This document shows, one piece after another, positions 36,853 to 48,933 of a DNA stretch of 64,000 nt (its first letter is position 1; the number at the start of each line of letters is the position of its first letter). Location of the stretch: assembly GCA_944474755.1 (NCBI GenBank), contig OX104112.1:80923756-80987755 (forward strand), written 5' to 3'. The translations under genes and the position numbers were made by a program. The notes beneath the pieces are model-generated. The model ran no database searches. It had not been told where the DNA came from and saw nothing but the letters and a program-made list of their open reading frames with translations. Source of the stretch: Limnoperna fortunei. Lineage: Eukaryota; Mollusca; Bivalvia; Mytilida; Modiolidae.

Positions 36853-38583
36853 TTACATATCCCAAATCTCTGCTGGTAGCGGCGTTGGATGGAGGTCTGC
36901 CTTTGGAGCTAGCTGTAAAAATTGATCAACTTTCATTCGCGATAAGTTGTCAGCCGCCAGATTATCACGACCACATACGTGCTCAGATTTAAATAAGATA
37001 TTACAATCTAATGTAAGGATGTGAAACGTCTGACCAATCGCATGACTCGCTCTGATTTTGACGTTAAGGTATTTATAATTTGTACTACCGCTTTGTTATC
37101 TGACCTAAAAATTATCTTTTTGTTCGCTAAATCTGAACCCCAAATTAACAAAGCTACTACAATGGGAAAAAACTCTAAAAACGTGATGTCTTGTAAAATA
37201 TTATCCAACCACCAATCAGCCGGCCATCTCGCATATGCCCATTTCTCATTAAAATAAAGTCCAAACCAATTTCCTTGTTTCCCTGAGCTATCGCTAAAAA
37301 GCTGTATATCAGCATTTGACACCCAAAGTTTGTTGTAAAAAACAGAAATACCGTTATAGTACTTGAAGAAATCAAGCCAAACTTTCAGATCAGCTTTCAT
37401 TTCCCGTGTAATCCTCACTTTATGATCAGGTTTTATTATCTTAGCTGTTGCATTAATAACTCTTCTAATGAAGGGGCGACCTTGTCTGATTGCCCTACAT
37501 AAATAGTGACCCAATTAGTGACTGTACATCTCTTAGCGTAGATTTATTAACTGTCAGCAATTGTTTTATCTTTACAATCACTTCATTTAACTTTTCTTGC
37601 GGGATTCGGACTTGCATTTTCTGTGTATCAATTTCTAAACCTAAGAACGTTAAAACCGTTGTCGGACCCTCAGTTTTTTCTTGTGCTATAGGGACACCTA
37701 ACTCACCACAAACTTGATTAAATTCATCTAGTCTCATTTGACATTCGTTACTATTTGGTTTTCCGGCAAAGAGAAAATCATCTTGCGGGATTCAGACTTG
37801 CATTTTCTCTGTATCAATTTCTAAACCTAAGAACGTTAAAACCGTTGTCGGACCCTCAGTTTTTTCTTGTGCTTTGGGGACACCAAACTCACCACAAACT
37901 TGATTAAATTCATATAGTCTCATTTGACATTCGTTACTATTTGGTTTTCCGGCAAAGAGAAAATCATCTAAATAATGAATTATATAATTTGACCCTGATA
38001 CATTTCTAGTTGCCCATTCCAAAAATGTAGCAAATTTTTCAAAAACTGCACATGATATTTTTCCTCCCATTGGAAGAGTTTTGCTAAAATAATACTGGTC
38101 TTCTAACTTAAAACCTAATAAACCAAAGTCAGCTGGTTTGACAATAAGCAAATCGAAAGCATTTTTTTATATCACTCTTGGCGAGTAAAGAATTTTGTCC
38201 TAGCTTCTGGACCATATTAATTGCCTCATCAAAAGAGGTGTAGCTGACAGAACAAAGTGATGGATCAATGAAGTCATTTACTGAATTGTCTTCCGGGTAT
38301 GATAAATGATGAATAATTTGATACTCTCCCTATTGTTTTTTGGGATAATTCCCAACGGAGATACCCGGAGAGTAGAAATAGGTCTAGTTTTAAATGGACC
38401 TGCCATTCGGCCCATTGTCACTTTTTTGGCTATTTTTTCTTTTACAATTTCTAAATGTTCATTTACTAAATGTAAGTTGTTAGCTTCAACTGGTAATCTA
38501 GGGCCTGTATAATGCAAAGAAAATCCATTTTGAAAACCATCTAAAAGTAGCATTGCATCATCCATATTCGGATAGCTCAACAA
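36853..38583 (-). pseudogene. Ngaro-type reverse transcriptase-RNase H, frameshifted and internally duplicated
   Basis: Conserved DIRS-group blocks appear in order: GPRLPVEANNL, RVSPLGIIPK, the 'SYPEDNSVNDFID' region, AKSDIK, the catalytic IIHYLDDFLFAGKP, and FLGLEID. RNase H follows with FSDSSGKQG, TFLEFFPIV and FRSDNKAVV. A tail with CGRDNLAADNLSR ends at a TAA at 36853. Breaks: a one-base shift near 38308, a shift in an A7 run near 38163, a TGA after KMQV near 37790, and a shift near 37010. A 186-bp segment just after YLDD is present twice (37595-37780 and 37781-37966). Confidence 0.85.
37595..37966. repeat. 186-bp direct tandem duplication inside the RT
   Basis: 37595-37780 and 37781-37966 are near-identical, differing at about ten positions. 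Both begin 'TCTTGCGGGATTC' and end 'GGCAAAGAGAAAATCA'. The period, 186 bases, is 62 codons, so the duplication keeps frame. One copy then acquired a CGA-to-TGA stop. Confidence 0.95.
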
Positions 38584-38589
38584 TAACTC

Positions 38590-39946
38590 TTTAACTTATG
38601 AACGTTTACCGGTGTATAACCTAGGGACATAATGTGGCAGTTGAGGGTTTTGTGGGTTATTGTGTCTTTGGGGACAAAAATTATGTGTCTGGGCGTTCAA
38701 AGCGGGACGAATAGGTTGCCTTTCGCTACGGAAAGTCACAGGCTGTTGAAAATAATCACAGTTTGCCTCTACATGAGAACTGAGCTTGCATAGAGCACAA
38801 ACATGCAAGTACTTGCAATGATTCCAGTTGCAACGACCAGCGTTATAATCAAAGCATGGCAAGTTAATCTTTTGCTGTTGATGTGTTAAATTATTGACAT
38901 TTTTCTGATAATTATATGATCCCGCGCCAACAGTTGTTAGCCATAATGCAGATTTTAGTTCCCCCATGATGTGTTTGGGTTCATAGCTTTTCTTATACGG
39001 AATTGCTCATCATAATTGATCCACCCATTTCCAGGGATGGTATAGGCTGCCGTGCGCAATGTTTTGATATACTGCAACATTGGAATGGCGTCCATTGGAA
39101 ATTTCTTTAAATAAATACTCATAAATATCATAAAAGCATCCGTAAATTGTTCAATACTTTTAATTTTTTCTTTTGAAATTGAAGGTTTTGTTTGTAACTG
39201 ACCCGTACCTGGATCTGTATAGATTGATCCACCGTAACAATAGTCAGTTAATTCAGCACTACCTTTGAGTAAGAGCGCCAAATTAATGTATTCATTCTTC
39301 CATATCTTATCTTTTAATTGCGAAAAGATATGGGCTGATATCTCATCTTCAGCGCCTACATATACATTTGGGGCATCTGCATATGTGCTATATGTACCCT
39401 GTAACTGTGTACCAATTGACAAGCCGTTATTGGTGCTCATGGTATTGCTGTTATTTAAAACGCTATTTGTTTGCGTAGAAGGTATACCCCATAAACCGTT
39501 TTCAACGTCAATACATGCATTACTCATATTACCTGAGCTCACTCCTGGCATCGTTGTAGGAACTGTCACTAAAAGTTCGTCCCAATGCTCTGCGCTTCTA
39601 GTTCATCTCTATCTTGTGCTGGAACACCTTCCGACACCACAGCCGTCCTCTTCTCTGTCGTTTTTTCTGTTTGCACTGGTGTCGTTAAAGTCCTCCTATT
39701 CTCTGATGCTTCTCTTGTTTGTGTTGGTGCTGCTAGAATAGGAACCACATTTTGCTCTTCTACAGCTGAAAGATTTTCTTCACGTTGAGGTACAATAATG
39801 TTAATGTCACTGTTCAAACTGTCTATCTCTCCATCTTTCACACTTAGCTCCACCGCATCCACGTAATTACTTGTTGTATTTCTCCCCGACCGTGTCTTCT
39901 TTTTCGCTGTTTTATTGACACCGATTTTCCGCTTTATTTTCGGCAT
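38590..39946 (-). pseudogene. Ngaro-type gag with CCCH finger and zinc knuckle, frameshifted
   Basis: Three overlapping frames (39946-39569, 39569-38955, 38967-38596) look like one protein. It has a basic N-terminus (MPKIKRKIGVNKTAKKK), an acidic/Thr-rich linker, a helical core with YINLALLLKG, and a C-terminal metal-binding part. The metal-binding part shows C-x7-C-x4-C-x3-H followed by C-x2-C-x4-H-x4-C (CALCKLSSHVEANC). The frame change near 38960 falls in a G5 run. The first two frames may be separate ORFs or one frameshifted ORF. Confidence 0.7.
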
Positions 39947-41084
39947 CTTTTAACCAATCAAATTGAAGCAATTATTTTCCCGTTAATTATTTATGTAAAT
40001 CAATTATCTATATTTCAATGAATTCCTGTTTACACGTCTTGATCCAAAGCAATAAGGATTTCTTCACGTGCAGCGAAATGCTTGATACCGAGGCTGCGCT
40101 TATCTCAACCGTGACTTAGACACTCCCTCTATTACAACATACATGCGGCCAATTCTAAATAAATTATTTTGTTTTCTAACTAAACAAAATTCATAATTTA
40201 GTACTGTAATATTTAGAGTAAATATAATATAATATTAGTTTTCATTAAATTAAGGCATTATTTATATGTAGTTTCAAATGGGGACAAAATTCCATAGAGT
40301 AATTGTAAGCATTTTACGATATACTGAGTGCCTTTGAAAACGCAACACTAAAATATTGTTGTATAAATTTTTTATGAAGAAATAATGAATTCCAATGGAT
40401 ACAAACTGTGCCCCACTCCTTGCCGATGTGTTTAGGTATTCTTATGAAACGGTCTTTCTTTGACGTCTTATTGAAGACAAGAAGATAGCAGAAGTTAATT
40501 CCTTTAATTTTACATATTCATATACATATAATTAACAACCCTCAATTTGCTGAGTGGCTTCAGTTTATATATCTTTCAGAACTAAAAATTAAAGAAACCA
40601 CAGAAACAGCTTAATCTACATCATCTTTAGATTTACACCATCTTACCACAAGAATTTACGACTAACCAGACAATTTTAATTTCAAAATTATAAATCTTCC
40701 TCACCTATGCAGCAATATTCCAGCTTCTCCGACATACGGTGTCGTTATTTTTCAATAAATCAGGTATGAAATAGCTTACAGCAAATATACTGATTTTTGC
40801 AAAGTCGCCTATTTCTTCCAAATAAAGTTATAAACCAAGTTACAGGAAAAAACGACTCGTCCGCGCCTTTGATAAGTTTTACTATAGATACAACTTCCTT
40901 GTTGTATTTATAGTAAAATATATATGTATATCTTGTTTGAAAATATGGTTGCAGATAGTTTTCCCAATTTTGAATTCAGTGTACAGTGAAAGTGCTACGA
41001 TAATTGTTTGACACGCCTATTAGTGACAAGTGGTATATGATATCTATCTATAAACTAACTTATTAACTCACATTCCACAGTAAT

Positions 41085-41300
41085 GGAATCGGGAGGTTTG
41101 GCATGCCATAAAACCTAGTTTAACTTAGCATTTCTTTTGAAATGCCTGTACCAAGTCAGGACCGTTGCTGTAGTTAAAGTTGCTTTATATTGGTTGTTGG
41201 TTCTGGAGTTTGCTGGTTTCTCGGACTTTTATTTGTGGATTGTCTTTTTTAACAGTTTCATCGGTGTTCGGTATTTTGGTATGACTTTCAGTCATCAATC
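41085..41300 (+). repeat. Dispersed mussel-type repeat
   Basis: Contains 'GGTTTGGCATGCCATAAAAC', 'ACCAAGTCAGGACC', 'GGATTGTCTTTTTTAACAG' and 'GGTGTTCGGTATTTTG'. The same element lies on the opposite strand at 56336-56585. I recall close relatives as very common in mytilid genomes; the class is unknown to me. Confidence 0.6.
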
Positions 41301-41994
41301 ATAAATACATTTTAAAATATCTCATAAAAATATCAACATAAAATCCACGCAAACAAAAATTTATAGCTGAAAATTATCGTCAATTTTATGTACATCGAAT
41401 GTGTCTTCCGGACGCGGAAACACTCGCACTGCATATCCTATTCATTAAACGAATCAGACAATTAATAGCGTTCTGTAAAATATTGTTTCACTCATCGCTG
41501 AAATCAATATCCCAATGATGTAAGGTTTCTGGCATAGCTGGCGTCTACTTACCGACGGTCCAAGCTGATCACAGTAAAACTTCATCAATATAGAGTTGAG
41601 CTGTCAAATTACGTTTTATCACGACCAGTTGGTTCGGTTCCGATAATTAGTAGAGATACCACACCGTACGATTACGGTAGCGACCATAATCGACTGAAGT
41701 GGTATCTCTACTATTCATCCAATCATCAAAAGAATCCAGATAATATATTTAGGTTCTTTCTTTTTTTTTTGCAATTGCCTTTTGTACATTGGTGCCGTGC
41801 TTACATCTGGTGCAGAAGTTGGCGTAACAGGCCTTAATACGTAGCATTTACTCCTTATTATACACAATGAAATTAGTCTATAATTAGTCCATAAACATTC
41901 GAACGTACGATTACAAATATTTACAGCAACAAACAAAAACCAAAAACACAAGAACAGACAGGTAGGTACTCTAACAGAATAAAAACAATGGATG

Positions 41995-42105
41995 AACTCC
42001 GGACTAGTGCCTGCCTCGAATACTATAACCTAATTGAAACTATTAAAATGAACTCCGGACTAGTGCCTGCCTCAAATACTATAACCTAATTTAAACTATT
42101 AAAAT
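41995..42105. repeat. Two-unit tandem duplication of about 54 bp
   Basis: 'TGAACTCCGGACTAGTGCCT' through 'AACTATTAAAA' occurs twice in direct succession with two mismatches. Confidence 0.9.
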
Positions 42106-45019
42106 GTTACTCCGTTTGATTTTTATACGAATGTTTTTATCCACACCTTTAGATAAAGTTATTGGTGTTCTATAAATCAATGAAGAAATCAATCAAACAT
42201 GCAAATGTACATTGTTTACAATTTAAATGTAAGTTTTATTACAAACAGGGAAACGTTGTGTGACGTTTAGCTGGCTATACGCATGCGATGATCGATCCTT
42301 GCACTTTATGACAATTTTTTACGCAATCATCATATAACTATTAGACTGCTGAATTAGAGAGTCAGTTCTTTAAGACATGCAATAAGCGCACTAGTTGCTA
42401 AAACGATTGTAATGTATTTGTTTCGAATATAATGATTTTCACAGTAATTTTAAGTATTTGACTTTTTAAAAAGAACTTTTTCTGGTTTCACATTTCTGTA
42501 AACCCTTCCTGTTAACGTTTTCCTGTTAATGTCATTAGTCGTTCATCCACAAACTAGGTCTTAGCCAATATCGCCAGAAAAATGATCATTAAAAAGGATT
42601 TTGCTTTCCACAAGTACACAGATGTCAAAACATACAAGTGTGTCATAAATAATTGTTTTAGATAAATGCATTGTTGATTACTGCTTACAGCTATTTTGTT
42701 TTGCAGTATTTTTTTCTAAAAGCTTTAAGATAAAAAAAAACATGTTATATAAATCACATCTGCGTGGAATATAGCGGATGTTCAAAACATATTATTTTCC
42801 ACTTCCTCATAAGCAGAATGTGCACAGGGTCAATTCAAAAGAAATAACATAGCTCAACTTTTTAAAATAGCCCACCCTACACTCGCTATCTAGATTTTCT
42901 TTATAAAAATCATTATTTGATAATTTTCTGGATTGTAGTTAGCTGAATAATATTAAAATTACTTCTTTTTTGAAACAGTATTTTAACTGGATATTGGTGT
43001 TAGTAGTGCTAGTAGAGTCGTAACATTTACCTTCATTTGGAATTGACGATGATGACTGCTTCCGATTGCAATTCAAGTTGTACGACAAGCGAGATAGCTA
43101 CCCATGAGGTTTTACATCTTACTTGATATAATTTTAAGGGCCTGTTAATTCTATTTGTTAAACTAGATAGAATATTTTGTTTCTGTAAATTTAAAGAAGT
43201 ATTCGTGACAGTTAAACTGCAGTCTACACTGTCATAGTCTTAGTGTACATTTATCTCTTTAATTTATTCATTTGATTTTAACCATTTTCCAACAATAACT
43301 GAACATGCCTAATTGTCATCCTTTTCGCTCATCTATTGTGTGTTCTTGATAATTGTTGTTTTTATTTGTATATAATGTTTTAAATTGGCCTTTCATAATG
43401 ATTTAAGATATTTTAAATCAAGACTTTGTATTTTCTGCCTTTTTTCCTGATATTATCTTGAAACTTCGGAATAGCCACGGTCTCTGTCCAATGTCTGTTT
43501 GCGTACCTGCCTTAAATGCAGGAGATCTTATGTGTTGAATCTGAAGATATTTCTGACTTTTGGTAGATTTAATAGCAATATAAAAATTCAAAAATGCAAG
43601 TCACTAAGCAAACAAATCTAGTTTTCACCATGACATCGCTGAAAATTGCTCACTTAGTAAGATGCAACAAACGTTCACCAAGTCAGCTAGATTATGAGGT
43701 TAACATGTCTCTAGTAACAACTATAATCACTTGCCAATAATTATTACTAAAATGGACGAAAAAGGACAACACATTCTTACGGAATGCCTATAATATGCTA
43801 TGTGTAAAAAAGGTAAATATTTAATGCGTTTTACGTAATAATAAGAAACAAGCCTAAACATAAATCAATAATTATTTTTTCATTATTACAATCCATAAAA
43901 AAATTAATAATCTGATTGTCCTGACAGAGACATTTCAGAAAAAATATAAACAATACAAAACACATTTCGTTAACATAATTAACATCTTAAATCTACTTCA
44001 CAAAACTTGTCTAGTTTGTTTACTGAAACAAATAGTATACGTTTGTTCGCAGCTAGCTATTGGATGAAATGGAGATGAGAGACAGTGTTTAACAAATTTA
44101 TAAAACTGTTAACAAAACTATATATAACAGCAGTTAATATATAAAACATTGGGAAAAGCTGAATAAAGAATACTTATATATAAATCATTTACCTTAATTT
44201 TCATTATTGCAATTATCAAAGAAATTCATCAAAAAATTAAATAAATAAATGACTGTACGTTACAAAAATATTAAACCCCCAACTAAAAATGCATTATTTC
44301 GAACGTAAATAAAAGAACTTGGCACTGGGTGGCAGCCACTGGTAAACCCCACAGTAGAAACAGTCTATTGGGCAAGTGCGAGCCGTGTGAACTCCATGTA
44401 TCTTGTGATAGTCTAATGCATTGCGTATTTTTTATTGGGGGGGGGGCGGTTCAATTGGAAGTCTTACCAAATACACTTCCAACATACATGCATAAATAAA
44501 CATATAAAAGTAAAACTAATCTTGTCATAACTAGCATGAGAATGTCATGGTAACAGGAATGTGATCTGTCAGGGTAGCTAATCTTGTAATAAAACTATAA
44601 TGCTGCACATTCTGTAACAAATAAATAATTTATTAAATAAAAACAAAAACACACACACACACAAAGTACTGTTACATGTAAAAATCAGCAACTCATACAA
44701 ATAAAAATCATGTTTTTTTTAAGTTACAAAAATAGTAAGGACTCTGACCGAACAACAAGAGCCGGGGACAAGTACAAATTTGGATTCAGACAAACTTACA
44801 CAACACAAAACAAAAAAAAGTTAAAACACAAAACCAGAAAGTGAGTATTCCGAAACCAAATCCCCTCCCCAAAAACATGGGTGCACACAGGTGCTCCGGA
44901 CAAGTAATCAGTCTGTCTCTAATTACAGACCGTCAAGGTACTCCTGTCATGTCTAGGAAAAAAGTCAAATCCTGAAATTGACTATCTTTGACACATAAAT
45001 ATCCGTTCGTATTTGAGAG

Positions 45020-45360
45020 ATGGAATTAAATAAAGATAAATTAGGCCATGGTGAAGACCATAAGAAATCCTTCAGTGATAACATCAACCTAGGTACAGCA
45101 AACCCTTGTTTGAGTACCTCAGTAGTCAACAGCATTGAACGGTCTAGAAAATCGAAATACCGATTTCAGGATCAAGGAAAACGTATAAGTTGTAAAATGT
45201 ACATAACGCCGAATGGACGAAAATAGAAAGTTTTCCAGAGTCTCTTTCTGAAAGTAGATTTAAGTAAGAGGCCAATCTATGTGTATTGGTAGTGTCTTTA
45301 ATTTCAAGTTCGTTTGGGTAGATTGAATGCAAATAGTCACCGAATTAAGCATTGTTCAAG
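45020..45360 (-). pseudogene. Reverse-transcriptase fragment in intron 5 of copy 1
   Basis: The minus-strand frame includes YPNELEIKDTTNTHRLASYL, which matches a block (LYPKELEIKDTT...ASYLDLYL) that I recall as common in invertebrate reverse transcriptases. Frameshifts and stops follow. Part of the segment ('AGTAGTCAACAGCATTGA', 'GGTCTAGAAAATCGAAATAC') also matches 56.93 kb, so both are pieces of one dispersed family. Confidence 0.55.
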
Positions 45361-45984
45361 GACTACACATCATCAGCATAACTGAATGTAAAATTAAAGG
45401 TCTGGGCCAGTGTCTTTTCTTTCTTTAGCAGGCCTTCTAGTAACTTAGCCTAATTACCAGGTATTAATATTTTTCTTGGAAAAGCAACGTTAAATAAAGC
45501 AGTTTTGAGACTGCCCCAAAAATAAATTGGTATTGTTAAGGTTTAGAATACTTTTTGCAACAAAAAAATTGTGGTAAACAAAATACTGCTCTAATTTGAA
45601 ATCGTACATATACTCATAGAAGTGGAAAATATTGAAAGACTTACCAGAGATTTATCTTTTCTGTACAAAATATAGTCAATCCTCCTCCTCCCTCCTAAAT
45701 GATTTAAATTTATTTTTACATCATCCTTTTGGAGTGGTTTTGTTTTAACAAGTTCTCTTATGGTTCCTGCCTTGACATTGGCATCAAGCAAATATCTGTG
45801 TCTCAAAATGGGGTCTTCAAGAGCATCTTTCCCACATACACATCTGTCTCATTTCTGTGCCTCATAACGGAAATAACAGCTCAAACTTTTTTCTGCGCCG
45901 ATTGTAATGATTTAGGAATATTCAAGAAGAAATATGTCTTTTATATGTATGTTCATTTACGTTCACACAAAATTAATTTTACCG

Positions 45985-46048
<64 letters not shown>
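45985..46048. repeat. (AAT)n microsatellite
   Basis: About 21 uninterrupted ATA/AAT triplets in intron 4 of sphingomyelinase copy 1, just upstream (in minus-strand terms) of exon 5. Confidence 0.97.
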
Positions 46049-46049
<1 letters not shown>

Positions 46050-46844
46050 GATAAATTGTTATGCTTTTTTTTAAATATTGAGTGTTTTTTTCAAGTGGTC
46101 ATGTTGCAAATATTTTGTATTAAAAACGTTTCGCGCTAATTTGCATAATCTGATTACACGATACACGTTGAAATAATTATTTAAATAGCTTTCAATTTAA
46201 CTCATATTTCTTCAGAAAATTCCAACTAGTCTTCGAAATTTCAGAGCAAAATGGAAAATGATGTAACCTAAATGAAGATCAAGAAATAAAGAACACCATA
46301 CCATAAAACTATCCTCAAAACACTATTCTTCTAAATGATATTCGCATAAGAACTTGTTGCGGCTGTGGACTTAAGTAGAAATCTTTAAACTGGCGTTACA
46401 CAAGTCGGATTTCTTGCTTAGATCAGGAAACGAAACGTATTTTTGGTAGAACCTCGTCTTATAGTACAACGTTCTGCATGGCATGATATATTGAATTTAA
46501 TTAATCGTCAAGGGACCTCTAGTATCGCCATCTAGTAACGAGATAGTACAAAATGGCGAACATCCATTAATGCATTTTATTTACCGGAAATTTACCATAG
46601 AAATTTAACCCTTGATAATATAAAACATCAAAAGGATAATGTGTTTTATTTTATTTGAAGAATAACACATTAAATTTTCCTTACAAAGTCTGCTGGCCTA
46701 AAGAACTAAAGCCATTTTAAAAAGCCATCTGAGAAATGTTTATACTTTTTGTTTTATTCCTTTTTAAAAAATGAATAATTTGCCTACAAATAAAAGTGTT
46801 GTCTGTATATGTCCTGTCCATGTAATTAGACTGAATTGGTTTTT

Positions 46845-47292
46845 CTGCACCATTAAGTCGTTTTCCTTTGCAGGTATTAAAGGCTGAATAAATTGTTTTC
46901 GACCATTTTGATTGAATACATTTAACTGTTCGTACTCACCTTCGAGTCTTTATACTATCTAGGTAATAAAGGTTGAATTCTTACCGACTGCCAAGTACTG
47001 ATCCTGTCCATGTAATTAAGGTTAAACTAAATTCTTACCTACTCCAGTCTTGAAGTAACAAATGTTTAATATATTCTAACCTACTGTCTAGTCTTCGTCC
47101 TATCCAGGTAATAAATGTTGAATGGATACTTACCTACTATACAGCCTTGGTTCTGTCCAGGTAATTAAGGTTTAATTGATTTTACCACACTGTCCAGTAT
47201 TGATCCTGTCCAGGAAATAAAGGTTGAATGGATTCTTACCTTTTATCCAGTCTTAGTCCTGTCCAGGTAATATAAGTGGAATGGACTCTTAC
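46845..47292 (-). repeat. Splice-junction-derived tandem array in sphingomyelinase copy 1
   Basis: Directly after exon 4 (minus strand), about eight diverged units of 50-55 bp each repeat the last 25-28 bases of exon 4 ('CTGGACAGGACTAAGACTGG' type) plus a donor-like 'GTAAGAATCCATTCAA' and 'CCTTTATTAC'. Divergence rises with distance from the exon. It is homologous to the much more regular array of copy 2. Confidence 0.8.
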
Positions 47293-47824
47293 CTATTGTC
47301 CAGTCTTGATCCTGTCCTGGTTTTACCCTGCACACATCTTCATAGACATTAAATATTTCATGTCTTGTGCAAGACACATCCACTGAAATTGTAAATGTTA
47401 AAATGTCTTAAAAATATATGCATTAAAAATGTTAAAATCAAAGTTTGTCTACGAATTCTTCTTTGCTTTATTTAGTTCTCGAACTCAATACATCCGTTTT
47501 ATACGTTCTGCCTTTAAACCATGCAACTACTACCTTCTGATACCAAGTTTGTATCAACATATTATGTAAAGTTTATCTAATTGTCTTTAGATTTCATGTT
47601 ACAATAACTTCAAGAAAATAATAGCATGCATTTTAAAATTGAGTTTTTACTCTACTGGTCAGACATATGCAGAGATACTGAATGCATAGAATTTTATTAT
47701 CTATAGTATTCTACAATCTATCTGGTATTCATTTTTCCATGTTTTAAACCAAATTAAACCAATAATTTATTTTCAAAACAATATGTGAGTAGTTCACTAT
47801 CATGTAATTCAGTACAGTTTATAT

Positions 47825-48032
47825 AGTTTATTTGTTTTTGTTTGTTCACACGGACTTTAGCTCCACGTTCAGCAATTTTTTCAGATATATCTGTGTTTTA
47901 ATGGGCGAGGAAGCCAAAGTACCTGGTAAAACTCTTAGACTTCAAACAGTGAGCCTCGAACCAGCAACATCAGTGTTGAAAGATTATTAATAGCAAATAA
48001 ACTACTTAACCATAAGGCCACTAAGGCTTTTA
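47825..48032 (-). mobile_element. Diverged SINE next to exon 3 of copy 1
   Basis: The minus strand reads 'CCTTAGTGGCCTTATGGTTA' (tRNA-like head), then 'GTTCGAGGCTCACTG' (B box) and a decayed body. Its head ends about 5 bases from the exon 3 donor region. Confidence 0.6.
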
Positions 48033-48870
48033 GTTTACCTGGTGATAAATTGTCAAAGTTAAAATCTCCACATAAAACATCAAACATAATAATATCTGAA
48101 GACTTTATTGTCTCTTGTCGAAAAAGCGTTGTCCAATTTAAAATTTCATCCAACTGTCTTTGTATAATTGTGTTTATACCTAGTTTAAAGAAAAAGAAAA
48201 GTCGACCATATTTTAATTATGTTTATATTGAATCTTGAATGATGTCATACCACTAATTTCAACACTCTCTTATAAAACATGCTGAACGGTTATAGTATTT
48301 TTAATAACGTCAACATAACTCAGTAAACAGTTCTTCGTGATGTTGGCAAAATTGTATATCGGGGCCCATGTTTCAGTACAATAACAATTAACATAATATA
48401 AATAAACAACCTAATTACTGTAAAACATGTTCATTGATGCACACTGTATGTAGCTTCTTATCAGCAAAGCATATGAATAAAATATTTTATTTGTATTGTT
48501 ATAATTGTATTACTTTGTTATTTTTTCTTCTTTTATCTTTATTCAACTCTTTTACATTGTTTGTGTTTTTGTTAATTCCAGTTTGACCGTGTTGTATAAT
48601 AATGTGGCATAATTCTGGTTTACCACTGTGGGATAATATTGCCTACCAATAAGTATGACTTCAAACGTTTTGACTCCAAGAAGAGTAAATTAAAGGAGAA
48701 CATGTTTTTTGGTATCACCTTGATAAGTTTGCAGATATGTTGTGAAGATATATCCTACACTGTCATGTTGTTCTGTACTGGATAACAGAACCTGTAAACA
48801 ATTTAAAATGGTTAATGCATCATGTAACATATTTCATATTGGAAAATGCTGAGTATATATTAGTCCTAGA

Positions 48871-48933
48871 ATCCTCTGCCGTCCAACGCTTTTTTTTGGT
48901 CCCACGCAAAAAAAGCGTTGGACGGCAGAGGAT
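48871..48933. repeat. Perfect 26-bp inverted repeat upstream of exon 2, copy 1
   Basis: 48871-48896 (ATCCTCTGCCGTCCAACGC and T7) is exactly complementary to 48908-48933, with an 11-base loop. It lies in intron 1 about 80 bp before exon 2 of the minus-strand gene. It would form a very stable hairpin in RNA of either strand. Confidence 0.95.

Larger units (their letters stand above)
34920..40154 (-). mobile_element. Ngaro/DIRS-type tyrosine-recombinase retrotransposon, degenerate
   Basis: On the minus strand the order is gag with zinc finger and knuckle, reverse transcriptase with YLDD, RNase H, tyrosine recombinase, SGNH hydrolase. There is no methyltransferase between RNase H and recombinase. 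That order with an SGNH ORF is what I recall for Ngaro elements. The 11-bp sequence AATTGGCCGCA at 34920-34930 is repeated inverted at 40144-40154 and may mark the ends. All reading frames carry frameshifts or stops, so the copy is inactive. It sits 89 bp downstream of the synthetase stop codon, in opposite orientation. Confidence 0.85.
40155..44530. other. Intergenic between Ngaro element and sphingomyelinase copy 1
   Basis: No gene is supported. It holds a mussel-type dispersed repeat at 41085-41300, a 15-bp inverted repeat at 41648-41662/41699-41713 (TAGTAGAGATACCAC), a two-unit tandem duplication of about 54 bp at 41995-42105, the flank shared with 11.3 kb at 43465-43535, and a run of ten G at about 44437-44446. 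Confidence 0.5.

Noticed and set aside
39265..39741. 158-codon plus-strand ORF
   Set aside because: Shadow of the gag frames on the minus strand, rich in Ser/Leu/Val as expected for an antisense frame.
45729..46139. 136-codon plus-strand ORF with a long Asn run
   Set aside because: It is the antisense of sphingomyelinase exon 5 read through the (AAT)n microsatellite.
48719..48791. Exon 2 of copy 1 as the source of the 47-bp array ('GACAGTGTAGGATA' versus 'GACAGTGTGGGATA')
   Set aside because: The match is short and in the opposite orientation, so common origin is not supported.
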